Assembly (NCBI RefSeq): GCF_007858185.1
Contig: NZ_VFES01000028.1
Coordinates: 1 to 64,000 of the forward strand
Direction: 5' to 3'
DNA length: 64,000 nt
Source of the DNA: Pseudomonas grimontii
GTDB lineage: Bacteria; Pseudomonadota; Gammaproteobacteria; Pseudomonadales; Pseudomonadaceae
Every line of letters starts with the position of its first letter. Position 1 is the stretch's first letter. Position numbers and translations under genes: made by a program. The notes below the pieces were generated by a model that did no database searches, was not told the DNA's origin, and saw only the letters and a list, made by a program, of their open reading frames with translations. Below are positions 56,239-64,000 of this stretch, piece by piece.

Positions 56239-57497
56239 GCCCGGGCATCAGCCAGAGGCACGCGCAGCACGGCGGTAAGTGCGATGTAGGTCAGCGACGC
56301 AGCAGCGATACCCACCAACGGCGCGACCCACGGCGAGTTGAACGCCAGCACGGTACCCACCGCGTACGCCACCAGCCCGGCCCAGTTGAAGGCCGGCAGG
56401 CGCGCATCCGCCAGGCGCGGGTAGTGGCCGCGCCAGCGGTAGAAGAAGTCCGCCATGATCACCCCGCCAATCGGCGGAATCACCGTGCCCAGCAGGATCA
56501 GGTACGGCACCAGCATGTCGTACATGCCCAGCAACGCCAGCAAGGTGCCGATCACCGCACCCGCCAAGGTCACGGTTTTGCGGCGCTGGGTGCGCAGCAG
56601 GTTGCAACCGGCCACGGCGAAGTTGTAGATGGTGTTGTCCTGGGTGCTCCAGATATTGAGCAGCAACATGGCCATTGCCGCCATGGCGAAGCCTTGCAGC
56701 AGCAACACTTCGACCACGTCGGGCTGCTGGTAGACGATGGCGCCATAGGCACCGATCAGCACCATCAAGCCATTGCCGATAAAGAACCCGATCAGGCTGG
56801 CCAGCACCGCGACCTTGGCCGAGCGGGAAAACCGTGTCCAGTTGGTGGCCTGGGTGGCGCCGCTGACAAAGGTGCCGAACACCAGGGTGATCGCCGTCGA
56901 CAAGTCCAGCTCGCCGGTCGGCACCACCGCCAGCAGCCCATCCAGCCCGCCGACTTTCACCGTGGCGACCCACATCGACAGAAACAGCAGCAGGCCCATG
57001 GCCGGTACCGCGATGTAGGACAGAATCTCCAGCCCGCGATAGCCCACGTAGGCCGTGGCGCAAAACACCAGGCCGAACAGCACCATCAACGCCAGCACGC
57101 TGCCCTGGCTCAGCTCGAAATACTTGCCGAGCACCACGGCGGCCGTGGCGGTGCCCCAGGCGTACCAGCCGATCTGGGTGAAACCGAGGATCAAGTCACT
57201 GAGCTTGCTGCCCACCTCGCCAAAGCAGAAGCGGCCCATCAACACCGAGTTCAGCCCGCTCTTGAACGCGATGTAACCCAGGCCTGCGGCGTAGATACCC
57301 AACAGCAGGTTACCCAAGGCCACCACGCCGAGCATCTGGGTGAAACTGAACGCCACCCCGAGCTTGCCGCCGGCAAACATGGTCGCGGTAAAAAAGGTGA
57401 AGCCCAACAGCACCATGGCGGTCGACGCCAGGCCTTTGCGCGCATGCATGGGGACTTCGCTTAAGGGGTAATCGTTGCCCGGTTCTTGCTGCGTCAT
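56235..57497 (-). CDS. codB: Cytosine permease (NCS1 family)
   Basis: A 420-residue nucleobase:cation symporter-1 protein with twelve predicted helices, importing cytosine. The N-terminal EVPMHARKGLASTAMVLLGF, GRFCFGEVGSKLSDLILGFTQIGWYAWGTATA and LGTVIPPIGGVIMADFF segments fit CodB. It is the first gene of the operon on the minus strand and its start codon at 57497 is followed upstream by a promoter region containing a palindrome. Confidence 0.92.
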   Translation of the reverse strand: MTQQEPGNDYPLSEVPMHARKGLASTAMVLLGFTFFTATMFAGGKLGVAFSFTQMLGVVALGNLLLGIYAAGLGYIAFKSGLNSVLMGRFCFGEVGSKLSDLILGFTQIGWYAWGTATAAVVLGKYFELSQGSVLALMVLFGLVFCATAYVGYRGLEILSYIAVPAMGLLLFLSMWVATVKVGGLDGLLAVVPTGELDLSTAITLVFGTFVSGATQATNWTRFSRSAKVAVLASLIGFFIGNGLMVLIGAYGAIVYQQPDVVEVLLLQGFAMAAMAMLLLNIWSTQDNTIYNFAVAGCNLLRTQRRKTVTLAGAVIGTLLALLGMYDMLVPYLILLGTVIPPIGGVIMADFFYRWRGHYPRLADARLPAFNWAGLVAYAVGTVLAFNSPWVAPLVGIAAASLTYIALTAVLRVPLADARA

Positions 57498-57579
57498 GTC
57501 CGTGCTCCCTGAATGAGTGACGCAGGCCTATTGCACCGGGCGTGCCAAATCAGCGGCAGTGACAGGCGCACGGTCGACG

Positions 57580-57596
57580 CTGTGCATTGTGCACAG
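57580..57596. promoter_or_regulatory. Palindromic candidate operator upstream of codB
   Basis: CTGTGCA and TGCACAG form a perfect 7-bp inverted repeat around TTG, 83 bases before the codB ATG. It is a plausible binding site for the PucR-type regulator encoded in the operon. Confidence 0.5.
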
Positions 57597-57687
57597 TATT
57601 TATAGCCAAACCGGGGAGAAACGTAGGCGGGAGTGTTCGCAGTGCCCAATCGGGCACGAAAGCGGTGCAGCAGTGATACAAATTGGA

Positions 57688-58311
57688 TCAGTCGAACAGC
57701 GTCTGCGTGGTCTCGCCGCGATGAAAGGCAAACGCCGCCTCGAGATCACTTTCGATGGTGCGTCCCCGGGACAACTGCGGCAGGTCATCCAGGCTGAAAA
57801 AGCCTACCTCGGTGGTCTCGAACCCAGCCACCGGCGCCAGTTGATCCACCCGGTCACACAGGAAATACAACTTGTAGAAATCCCGCACATCCGGCCGGTA
57901 CAACCCCTTGGCCTTGTGGGTGACGCTGTACAGTGCGCGCGCCGTGACGCTGAGCCCGGCTTCCTCGCGAATTTCCTTGATGATATTTTCCGCCGCCGAC
58001 AGCCCGATATCGGCATAACCACCGGGCAGCGCCCAGCAACCGTCGGTGGCTTCGCGCACCAGCAGAATCCGCTCACCCTCGATCACCGCGCCACGCACGT
58101 CGATCATCGGCGTCGAATAGCGCTGGGCGAAATCCGAAACCAGCCCGGTGATGCGCTCCAACGGCACGTTGCCCAACTGCGCCAGCATGCTGTGGGCTAT
58201 CTCGGCAATTTCCTCGAGGCGTTCGCGCTCGAAATCATCGGTGCAAAAGTGCAGCCCCGTGGAGGCCAATGCTTGCAAGCGTTTGGCTTGGGCCAGCCAG
58301 GTTGTTTCCAT
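57688..58311 (-). CDS. NUDIX hydrolase
   Basis: A 207-residue NUDIX protein with an N-terminal helical domain (WLAQAKRLQALASTGLHF, DFERERLEEIAEIAH) like that of the NUDIX_N/ADP-ribose-type group. The NUDIX box reads GGYADIGLSAAENIIKEIREEAG, a variant in which the usual Arg of REUxEE is Lys, with the core glutamates kept. Hydrolysis of a nucleoside diphosphate linked to another group is expected. The ATG at 58311 was chosen because GAGGAG lies 6 bases upstream. Confidence 0.9.
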   Translation of the reverse strand: METTWLAQAKRLQALASTGLHFCTDDFERERLEEIAEIAHSMLAQLGNVPLERITGLVSDFAQRYSTPMIDVRGAVIEGERILLVREATDGCWALPGGYADIGLSAAENIIKEIREEAGLSVTARALYSVTHKAKGLYRPDVRDFYKLYFLCDRVDQLAPVAGFETTEVGFFSLDDLPQLSRGRTIESDLEAAFAFHRGETTQTLFD

Positions 58312-58370
58312 GGACATCTCCTCGGTTGCGAATAAAGGGAAGGGTGGAAGGTTGCTACGTGGGGCACAAA

Positions 58371-58393
58371 AAAACCACCGCAAGGGTGGTTTT
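58371..58393 (-). terminator. Terminator of queD
   Basis: AAAACCACC and GGTGGTTTT (9-bp arms, loop GCAAG) lie 15 bases after the queD stop on the minus strand, followed by a run of T. A standard intrinsic terminator. Confidence 0.85.
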
Positions 58394-58407
58394 TTAACAT
58401 CGCCGGT

Positions 58408-58764
58408 TTACTCGCCGCGATAGATGCAGCCACTGGTGCAGGTCTCGTGGATGCGGATCGCACTGAGCTCCGGCAGCAGAGGTTTGAGTTCATTCCAGAT
58501 CCACTTGGCCAGCACTTCGCTGGTGGGGTTTTCCAGGCCTGGGATGTCATTGAGGTAGTTGTGGTCGAGGCGTTCGTAGAGCGGCTTGAAAATCGCCTTG
58601 ATCTCCGAGAAGTCGCGAATCCAGCCGGTATGGGGATCCAGATCGCCGCTCAGGTGGATCGCCACCTTGAACGAATGCCCATGCAGGCGCCCGCACTTGT
58701 GGCCTTCCGGTACATGGGGCAGGCGGTGGGCGGACTCGAAGGTAAACTCTTTGAAGATTTCCAC
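58408..58764 (-). CDS. queD: 6-carboxy-5,6,7,8-tetrahydropterin synthase
   Basis: A 118-residue QueD, second enzyme of queuosine (7-deazaguanine) synthesis, making 6-carboxytetrahydropterin from dihydroneopterin triphosphate. The zinc-binding histidines appear in FESAHRLPHVPEGHKCGRLHGHSF, with the catalytic Cys in HKCGRLHGHS; DHNYLNDIPGLENPTSEVLA and IRIHETCTSGCIYRGE complete the pattern. Length is normal. It is transcribed alone with its own terminator. Confidence 0.95.
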   Translation of the reverse strand: MEIFKEFTFESAHRLPHVPEGHKCGRLHGHSFKVAIHLSGDLDPHTGWIRDFSEIKAIFKPLYERLDHNYLNDIPGLENPTSEVLAKWIWNELKPLLPELSAIRIHETCTSGCIYRGE

Positions 58765-58841
58765 AGTATTTTTCAGCTCGGTCAGGTATCTGGCAGGCGG
58801 CGAGTTTAACAGCTTGATCCCGTACCGCGCATACCGCTTGG

Positions 58842-59921
58842 TCAGAGCGCCTGCAAGCGCTCGCCCAAGCCACCGTTATCGGCCAGTTGCAGAAACTCAT
58901 CCCCCAGCCGCCGGCTCTCGCTCATCGCGGTTTGCCAGTACTTGTTGCGGCTCGGGTCGTCGCCCATGAAGTGCTTGAAGTCGCTGCGGTCCGGCAGTTT
59001 GCCGTGGGGCAGGCGGGCCAGGTAGTCCTTGGACGGTGCCAGCAGCAACACATCCTGCAAGCCTTGCTGGTTGCTGCGCCGCCATGGCAGGCCCTTGTCG
59101 AACCAGCCGGGGATGACCCGGTCGGTGAAGTGCGGGTACAGCACGATGTCGTCGCCGTGGTAGGGCAGGTCGAGGTGGTAGTCCAACAGGCCGCCGTCGC
59201 GGTAGGTGCCGGTGCCTGCTCCGGGCAGGTCGCGCACGCCTTGCATCACCATGGGGATCGAACCGGACGCCAGCAGCGCCTGGCGCAGGTTGCCGAGTTC
59301 CAGCTCAAGAAAGCGTGATGGAAAATCCTTCAACGGATGCACCGGCGGAGCCTGGCGCGGGTCGTGGATGATCAGCCGCTCGAAATGCCGCGCCAGCCGC
59401 GCACGGCCGCGCAGGTTGTCGGCAATCACCGATGACAGGGCCAAGCCCAGGCGCCCGCGGTGGTCATCGGCGAGCAGTCCGTGGCTCTTGACCACCATGA
59501 TGTTCAGCCGGTAGTCGGGGTTATCCAGCACCCGCGCATCGCGGCCGGCCAGCAGGTCGTCGAGCATGCGCTGGCAGCTGCGGCTGACTTCGGCCATGGT
59601 CACGCCTTTGGCAAAGCTTTGTTCGTTGTACAGGCGGCCGAGGTCCAGCAGGCCTTGCACCGGATCGGGCAGGCAGGCGCTGGCAAACCGCCAGGAACCG
59701 ATCGATGCGCCGATCAACGCGCGTTCCCGTGGCGCGCGCGGCAGCCAATCGCCGAACAGCGCCAGGTCCAGGCCCTGGATTCCCAGCGCCTTGGGGCCGC
59801 CGGCCGCACCGGGAAGGATGCCGACATCCGCAGGCGCAAGGCCTTGTTCACGAATGCGCGTAAAGGCGCGTTTACCGGCCTTGAGGGTCAGGGCGGGGAA
59901 CTTGATGTGGATGGCTGTCAT
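58842..59921 (-). CDS. Patatin-like phospholipase
   Basis: A 359-residue patatin-family protein. The nucleophile elbow GASIGSWRFA (GxSxG) lies near residue 72, an oxyanion-like glycine run (PGAAGGPKALG) near residue 37, and the catalytic Asp in RDGGLLDYH near residue 240. Patatins are serine-aspartate lipid acyl hydrolases. There is no signal peptide, so it is cytoplasmic or delivered by another route. Its target is unknown. Confidence 0.88.
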   Translation of the reverse strand: MTAIHIKFPALTLKAGKRAFTRIREQGLAPADVGILPGAAGGPKALGIQGLDLALFGDWLPRAPRERALIGASIGSWRFASACLPDPVQGLLDLGRLYNEQSFAKGVTMAEVSRSCQRMLDDLLAGRDARVLDNPDYRLNIMVVKSHGLLADDHRGRLGLALSSVIADNLRGRARLARHFERLIIHDPRQAPPVHPLKDFPSRFLELELGNLRQALLASGSIPMVMQGVRDLPGAGTGTYRDGGLLDYHLDLPYHGDDIVLYPHFTDRVIPGWFDKGLPWRRSNQQGLQDVLLLAPSKDYLARLPHGKLPDRSDFKHFMGDDPSRNKYWQTAMSESRRLGDEFLQLADNGGLGERLQAL

Positions 59922-59948
59922 ACCGGTCTCTGTTCAAGCGAGGTGTAG

Positions 59949-59962
59949 GAGCAAGCGTGCTC
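59949..59962. repeat. Short intergenic hairpin of the P. fluorescens type
   Basis: GAGCA-AGCG-TGCTC within TGTAGGAGCAAGCGTGCTCG, a common small dyad in Pseudomonas intergenic DNA. It stands upstream of the patatin gene. Confidence 0.4.
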
Positions 59963-60027
59963 GCGAAAAACGTTAACGATACCGCGTGAATCCTGAATAA
60001 ACATCGTAGCCCGTCGTGCCTGCTGGA

Positions 60028-60059
60028 AATTGCCATGGTGGCAATTCAGTTTCAGTTAA
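60028..60059 (+). promoter_or_regulatory. Dyad and tandem repeats before the PepSY/two-component operon
   Basis: ATTGCCA and TGGCAAT form a perfect dyad at 60028-60044, immediately followed by tandem TTCAGT TTCAGT TAAG (60044-60059). Direct repeats of this kind are typical of OmpR-family response-regulator sites, so autoregulation by the encoded regulator is plausible. Confidence 0.4.
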
Positions 60060-60114
60060 GTTGCAGCAGATACCGTGGCCGATGTAGGAAAAACATCGGT
60101 AACGGAGACTCATC

Positions 60115-60417
60115 ATGAAACGCCTTACTGCTCTGGTCGCCGCCTCTATCATCGTCTCCACGGCGACTCTGGCCGGAGCCGTGGACCCCGACAAACCACT
60201 GACCGTGCCCGCCACTGTTACAATTGTCGCTTTCGACCAGCTCGAAGCTACAGCCCAGGCTTTGCACCCCGGTTCAACGCTGCTGGACACCGACCTGGAC
60301 GAGGCTTACGGCAAGTATGTCTATGAAATCGAACTGCAAGATGCCGACGGCATTGAATGGGAGGTCGAATTGGACGCGCTCACCGGGCAGGTTCTCAAGA
60401 ATCATCAGGATACGTAA
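60115..60417 (+). CDS. PepSY domain periplasmic protein 1
   Basis: A 100-residue protein with a signal peptide (MKRLTALVAASIIVSTATLAGA, cleavage near residue 22) and one PepSY domain (LEATAQALHPGSTLLDTDLD; YVYEIELQDADGIEWEVELD; GQVLKNHQDT). It shares the domain with the next gene, which it overlaps by one base. Secreted PepSY proteins upstream of a two-component system are thought to modulate the sensor's periplasmic input; this is inference here. Confidence 0.85.
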   Translation: MKRLTALVAASIIVSTATLAGAVDPDKPLTVPATVTIVAFDQLEATAQALHPGSTLLDTDLDEAYGKYVYEIELQDADGIEWEVELDALTGQVLKNHQDT

Positions 60418-60728
60418 TGAAGGTTAATTTACGCGCCGGCAGTCGAGCGGCGCTGGTGCTGGTGGTGTTTTGCTCAGGCTTGCAGGCCCGCGACCTCAAC
60501 CAGGATGAAGCCCTGGCGCTGCGCCAGCAGGGAGTGATCCTGCCCCTGGAGCAACTGTTGCAGCAAGCCATGGCGCGGTATCCCGGCTCACGCTTGCTGG
60601 AAGCCGAGCTTGAGAAAAAGCACGGCCAATATGCCTACGAAGTGGAATTGGTGACCACCGACGGTGTGGTGCGCGAGATCAAGCTCGACGCCACTAACGG
60701 TGTACTGATCAAAGACGAGGAAGACTGA
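60417..60728 (+). CDS. PepSY domain periplasmic protein 2
   Basis: A 103-residue protein with a signal peptide (residues 1-26) and a single PepSY domain (LEQLLQQAMARYPGSRLLEAELE; YAYEVELVTTDGVVREIKLD; GVLIKDEED). It is clearly paralogous to the preceding protein. The ATG at 60417 overlaps the upstream stop and its own stop overlaps the response-regulator start (TGATG), so four genes form one coupled operon. Confidence 0.87.
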   Translation: MKVNLRAGSRAALVLVVFCSGLQARDLNQDEALALRQQGVILPLEQLLQQAMARYPGSRLLEAELEKKHGQYAYEVELVTTDGVVREIKLDATNGVLIKDEED

Positions 60729-61396
60729 TGCGCCTGCTCCTGGTGGAAGACAACGTACCCCTGGCCGATGAACTGCTGGCCGGCCTGCAACGCCAGGGTT
60801 ATGCCGTCGACTGGCTGGCCGATGGCCGTGACGCCGCGTACCAGGGCCGCAGCGAACCCTACGACCTGATCATCCTCGACCTCGGTCTGCCCGGTTTGCC
60901 TGGCCTTGAAGTGTTGGCGCAATGGCGTGCCGCCGCGTTGGCCACCCCGGTGTTGATCCTCACGGCCCGCGATTCCTGGGCCGAGCGCATCGAAGGGCTC
61001 AAGGCCGGTGCCGACGATTACCTGAGCAAACCCTTTCACCCCGAAGAGCTGCACCTGCGCATCCAGGCGCTGTTGCGCCGTTCCCACGGGCAGGCCAACC
61101 AACCTACCTTGCAAGCCGCTGGCCTGCATCTGGACGAAGGACGCCAATGCGTACTGCGCGACGGCGATGAGATCCAACTGACGGCCGCTGAATTTCGCCT
61201 GTTGCGCTACTTCATGTTGCACCCCGAACAGATCCTCTCGAAAAGCCACCTGGCCGAGCACCTATACGACGGCGAGACCGAGCGCGACTCCAACGTGCTG
61301 GAAGTGCACGTCAACCACCTGCGTCGCAAGCTCGGCCGCAGCGTGATCGAAACCCGGCGTGGCCAGGGTTACCGGTTCGGCGCCAGCCCTGCATGA
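60728..61396 (+). CDS. OmpR-family response regulator
   Basis: A 222-residue two-component response regulator. The receiver domain has the acidic pair VEDN, phospho-acceptor Asp51 in IILDLGLPG, and Thr/Lys switch residues ILTAR and YLSKPF. The C-terminal winged helix carries LTAAEFRLLRYFMLHPEQI and VLEVHVNHLRRKLG. It is most like the PmrA/QseB group. It overlaps the sensor kinase gene by four bases. Confidence 0.93.
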   Translation: MRLLLVEDNVPLADELLAGLQRQGYAVDWLADGRDAAYQGRSEPYDLIILDLGLPGLPGLEVLAQWRAAALATPVLILTARDSWAERIEGLKAGADDYLSKPFHPEELHLRIQALLRRSHGQANQPTLQAAGLHLDEGRQCVLRDGDEIQLTAAEFRLLRYFMLHPEQILSKSHLAEHLYDGETERDSNVLEVHVNHLRRKLGRSVIETRRGQGYRFGASPA

Positions 61397-62712
61397 AGTC
61401 GATTCAGCGCCGCCTGAGCCTGGGCCTGATCAGCGTGATGGTGATCGTCGGCGTGGTGCTGGCGCAAACCAGCCTGTGGTTGTTCGAGGCCGGTTTGCAA
61501 CGCTACCTGGAAGCCGGGCTGCGCAACGATGCCGAGAATCTGCTGGTCGCCCTGGTACGCGGGCCAAACGGTGTACAGCTGGATGAACAGCGCCTGTCGC
61601 CGGCTTACCAGCGACCGTTTTCCGGGCATTACTTCCGTATTGATTTTGCCAACATTCACTGGCGCTCTCGTTCGCTGTGGGACCAGGAGTTACCCCAGCT
61701 GCCGGAGGCTGGGCTCAAGGGCAACCTGCAGTTGGGGCCGGAAGGCCAGCAATTGCTGGTACTGCGTTCGGACTACAAACGCTTCGGCCAATCGATTTCC
61801 ATCAGCGTGGCGCAGGACTACACCCCGGTGCGGGAAAGCTTTCGCCTGATGCGTCGGATCGGCCTGGTGCTGGGGCTGGCGGCGTTGCTGCTGGTGTTGT
61901 TTTTGCAGCGAGTCACCGTACGTCGCGCCTTGCGCCCGCTGGAAACCGCGCGTAACCAGATCGCCCAGTTGCAACAAGGCCAACGCTCGCAACTCGACAC
62001 CCACGTGCCGCTGGAGCTGGAACCACTGGTCGCCCAGATCAACCACCTGCTGGCTCACACCGAAGACAGTCTCAAACGTTCGCGCAACGCCCTCGGCAAC
62101 CTCGGCCATGCACTGAAAACGCCACTGGCGGTGCTGTTGAGCGCAGCGTCGAGCGAGGCGCTCAAGGATCACCCCGAACTGAGCAAACTGTTGCGCGAGC
62201 AATTGGAGCAGGTGCAACAACGCCTCAACCGCGAACTCAATCGCGCCCGCCTGGCCGGTGAGACGTTGCCGGGTGCCTTGTTCGACTGCGAAAAAGAACT
62301 GCCCGGCCTGCTCGCCACCTTGAGCATGATCCACGGCGAACACCTGGACCTCACTTACCACGTCGCGCCGGGGCTGCAACTGCCCTGGGACCGCGAGGAT
62401 TTGCTGGAGCTGCTCGGCAACCTGCTGGACAACGCCTGCAAATGGGCGGATGCCGAGGTGCGCTTGAGCGTCAACGAGACGCCGCACAGTTACCTGCTGG
62501 CGGTGGAAGATGACGGCCCCGGCATTCCCGAGGCCCAACGGGACCAGGTATTCAGCCGGGGGGCACGCCTGGACGAACAGATCGACGGCCATGGCCTGGG
62601 ACTGGGGATCGTGCGCGATATTGTCGAGGTGTGGGGCGGGGTGTTGCAGTTGCAGGAGAGCGAGCTGGGCGGCTTGAAGGCGTTGATCGAATTGCCCAAA
62701 CGCCATAGCTGA
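61393..62712 (+). CDS. Sensor histidine kinase
   Basis: A 439-residue inner-membrane kinase with helices at about residues 10-32 and 155-175 around a periplasmic sensor. A HAMP-like linker follows, then the H-box NLGHALKTPLAVLLS (His240 region), N-box LLGNLLDNACKWAD, G1 VEDDGPGIPE and G2 GHGLGLGIV. It pairs with the adjacent response regulator; the two upstream PepSY proteins are likely periplasmic partners. The signal is unknown, with cation or antimicrobial-peptide stress a family guess. Confidence 0.92.
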   Translation: MKSIQRRLSLGLISVMVIVGVVLAQTSLWLFEAGLQRYLEAGLRNDAENLLVALVRGPNGVQLDEQRLSPAYQRPFSGHYFRIDFANIHWRSRSLWDQELPQLPEAGLKGNLQLGPEGQQLLVLRSDYKRFGQSISISVAQDYTPVRESFRLMRRIGLVLGLAALLLVLFLQRVTVRRALRPLETARNQIAQLQQGQRSQLDTHVPLELEPLVAQINHLLAHTEDSLKRSRNALGNLGHALKTPLAVLLSAASSEALKDHPELSKLLREQLEQVQQRLNRELNRARLAGETLPGALFDCEKELPGLLATLSMIHGEHLDLTYHVAPGLQLPWDREDLLELLGNLLDNACKWADAEVRLSVNETPHSYLLAVEDDGPGIPEAQRDQVFSRGARLDEQIDGHGLGLGIVRDIVEVWGGVLQLQESELGGLKALIELPKRHS

Positions 62713-62966
62713 CACACCGTAGATCAACATGTGGGGGCGTCCTTAACCTAAAAACTCAGAGAGCCTTTGTATCGCCACTGCGGAGTTTTCTTTGTTCAAT
62801 CGTTCAATTTAAACCTGAAAGCGGCGCCGTTTTTTGACATGCGGCCCGGCCTGCTGCAAAGTGCGCGCCCTCTAATAAGACCTCTTTCAAGCCTGCACGC
62901 TGGCTGCCACCCGATGGTTGCCTGGGCGCGGGCATGCCTGTTTTTATGTTTCTGCTTGAGGTAACC

Positions 62967-64000
62967 ATGATTAACGCAGTCATCGCCGCGGTCGGCACCA
63001 TGCTGGTGCTCAGTCTGTCCCGCGTGCACGTGGTCATCGCCATTATCGTCGGCGCCCTGGTGGGCGGCCTTACCGGTGGCCTGGGCATCGAAGCCACGCT
63101 CAAGGCGTTCAACGGCGGTTTGGGTGGTGGTGCGACCGTGGCCTTGTCCTACGCCTTGCTCGGCGCTTTCGCCGTGGCGATTGCCAAGTCCGGCCTGGCC
63201 CACGCCCTGGCGGACAAGGCCTTGCTGCTGGTCGACCGTCAGGAAGCCACCGGCGGCAACCATGTCAAATGGCTGCTGATCGGCCTGCTGTGGGTGGTCG
63301 CGATCGCGTCGCAGAACATCCTGCCGATCCATATCGCGTTTATCCCGTTGCTGGTGCCGCCGCTGCTGTATGTGCTGACCAAGTTGCAGCTGGACCGGCG
63401 CCTGATCGCCTGCGTGATGACCTTTGGCCTGATCACGCCGTACATGTTCCTGCCGGTGGGCTTCGGCAATATTTTCCTCAACCAGATCCTGCTGGCCAAT
63501 GTGGCCAAGAGTGGCGTGGACATCAGCCAGGTCAACGTCACCCACGCCATGAGCCTGCCGGCGCTGGGCATGGTGGTCGGGCTGCTGGTGGCGGTGTTTG
63601 TCAGCTACCGCAAGAAGCGTGTGTATGACCTGGAGAAAATCGAGCGGGTCGAGCAGGTGGCGGTGCAGTACAACCCGTTGACCCTGCTGGTGGCCGGCCT
63701 GGCGATTGCCTCGGCGTTCATCATCCAGTTGTGGCTGGACTCGATGATCATCGGTGCCCTGGCCGGGTTCCTGATTTTCTCGGTGTCGGGCATCGTGCGC
63801 TGGCGCGACACCGACGACCTGTTCACCGAAGGCATGAAGATGATGGCGATGATCGGCTTCATCATGATCGCCTCGTCAGGCTTTGCCGAGGTGCTCAAGG
63901 CCACCGGCGACGTGCGCTCGCTGGTAGAGGCCTCGGCGGCGTTCATCGGTCATAGCCGTGGGGTGGGCGCGTTGTTGATGTTGCTGGTGGGGCTGCTGGT
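62967..64000 (+). CDS. Na+/H+ antiporter family transporter, 5' part
   Basis: The open frame from the ATG at 62967 runs past the window end, giving 344 residues. It is polytopic, starting MINAVIAAVGTMLVLSLSRV, with GALVGGLTGGLG, YALLGAFAVAIAKSG and FGLITPYMFLPVGFGN in helical regions, the pattern of the Na+/H+-antiporter (YuiF/NhaC-like, GntP-related) family. GAGGTAA lies before the start. The preceding 254 bases (62713-62966) hold no gene that I can support. Confidence 0.85.
   Translation, partial: MINAVIAAVGTMLVLSLSRVHVVIAIIVGALVGGLTGGLGIEATLKAFNGGLGGGATVALSYALLGAFAVAIAKSGLAHALADKALLLVDRQEATGGNHVKWLLIGLLWVVAIASQNILPIHIAFIPLLVPPLLYVLTKLQLDRRLIACVMTFGLITPYMFLPVGFGNIFLNQILLANVAKSGVDISQVNVTHAMSLPALGMVVGLLVAVFVSYRKKRVYDLEKIERVEQVAVQYNPLTLLVAGLAIASAFIIQLWLDSMIIGALAGFLIFSVSGIVRWRDTDDLFTEGMKMMAMIGFIMIASSGFAEVLKATGDVRSLVEASAAFIGHSRGVGALLMLLVGLL

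Overview
The window is chromosomal DNA from a fluorescent Pseudomonas, most probably the P. fluorescens group. This rests on high-GC coding sequence, a complete psl-type exopolysaccharide operon in the P. aeruginosa pslA-to-pslL order, isonitrile hydratase and GlxA-type regulators, a FecI/FecR/TonB receptor set, HrpL-type (hrp box) promoters and a T6SS vgrG cassette. No rRNA, tRNA, CRISPR array or intact insertion sequence was seen.

Layout. 1-3.2 kb: a truncated recC remnant, a stand-alone mrdA (PBP2), a GFA-family protein and a START-like (SRPBCC) protein. 3.2-8.2 kb: a decayed TonB receptor, polB (DNA polymerase II), a GNAT acetyltransferase, a glutathione S-transferase and a small secreted DUF4174-like protein. 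8.2-23.5 kb (minus strand): pslA to pslL, twelve tightly packed genes covering initiating transferase, GDP-mannose supply, glycosyltransferases, export, polymerisation, flipping, hydrolase and acylation. The 440-bp leader carries two FleQ-like boxes and an RsmE/CsrA-like site over the pslA Shine-Dalgarno. 24-28 kb (minus strand): a FecI-type sigma factor, FecR-type regulator and FecA/FpvA-type receptor. 28-34.2 kb: LysE exporter, isonitrile hydratase with a divergent GlxA regulator, alpha/beta hydrolase, and a GH15 glycosidase with an SDR dehydrogenase.

34.5-42.4 kb is an unusual plus-strand cluster: a HAD phosphatase fused to a transaldolase, a PAPS-type sulfotransferase, an SDR, a second Rossmann oxidoreductase, a glycine/sarcosine-N-methyltransferase-like enzyme, an MFS transporter, an APS kinase and a CGNR zinc-finger protein. 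Read together it looks like a pathway making a sugar-phosphate-derived, probably N-methylated and sulfated small molecule with its own PAPS supply and export. I do not recognise it as a described cluster.

42.5-45.2 kb holds three consecutive genes, each with its own hrp box (GGAACC/T, 15-16 nt, CCACNNA), so they look like HrpL-regulated type III secretion substrates. Two share an internally repeated helical, EF-hand-like module. No secretion apparatus lies in the window.

45.2-47.7 kb: an MFS transporter and a DapF-fold protein in which both catalytic cysteines are serines, separated by interlocked inverted repeats. 48-53.8 kb: a T6SS cassette (vgrG, DUF4123 adaptor, lipoprotein, class 3 lipase) that fits a spike-adaptor-immunity-effector set. 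53.8-57.5 kb (minus strand): codB, a pucR-type regulator and codA for cytosine use, with a palindrome in the promoter region. 57.7-64 kb: NUDIX hydrolase, queD, patatin-like phospholipase, two PepSY proteins co-transcribed with a two-component system, and the start of a Na+/H+-antiporter-family protein that runs off the end.
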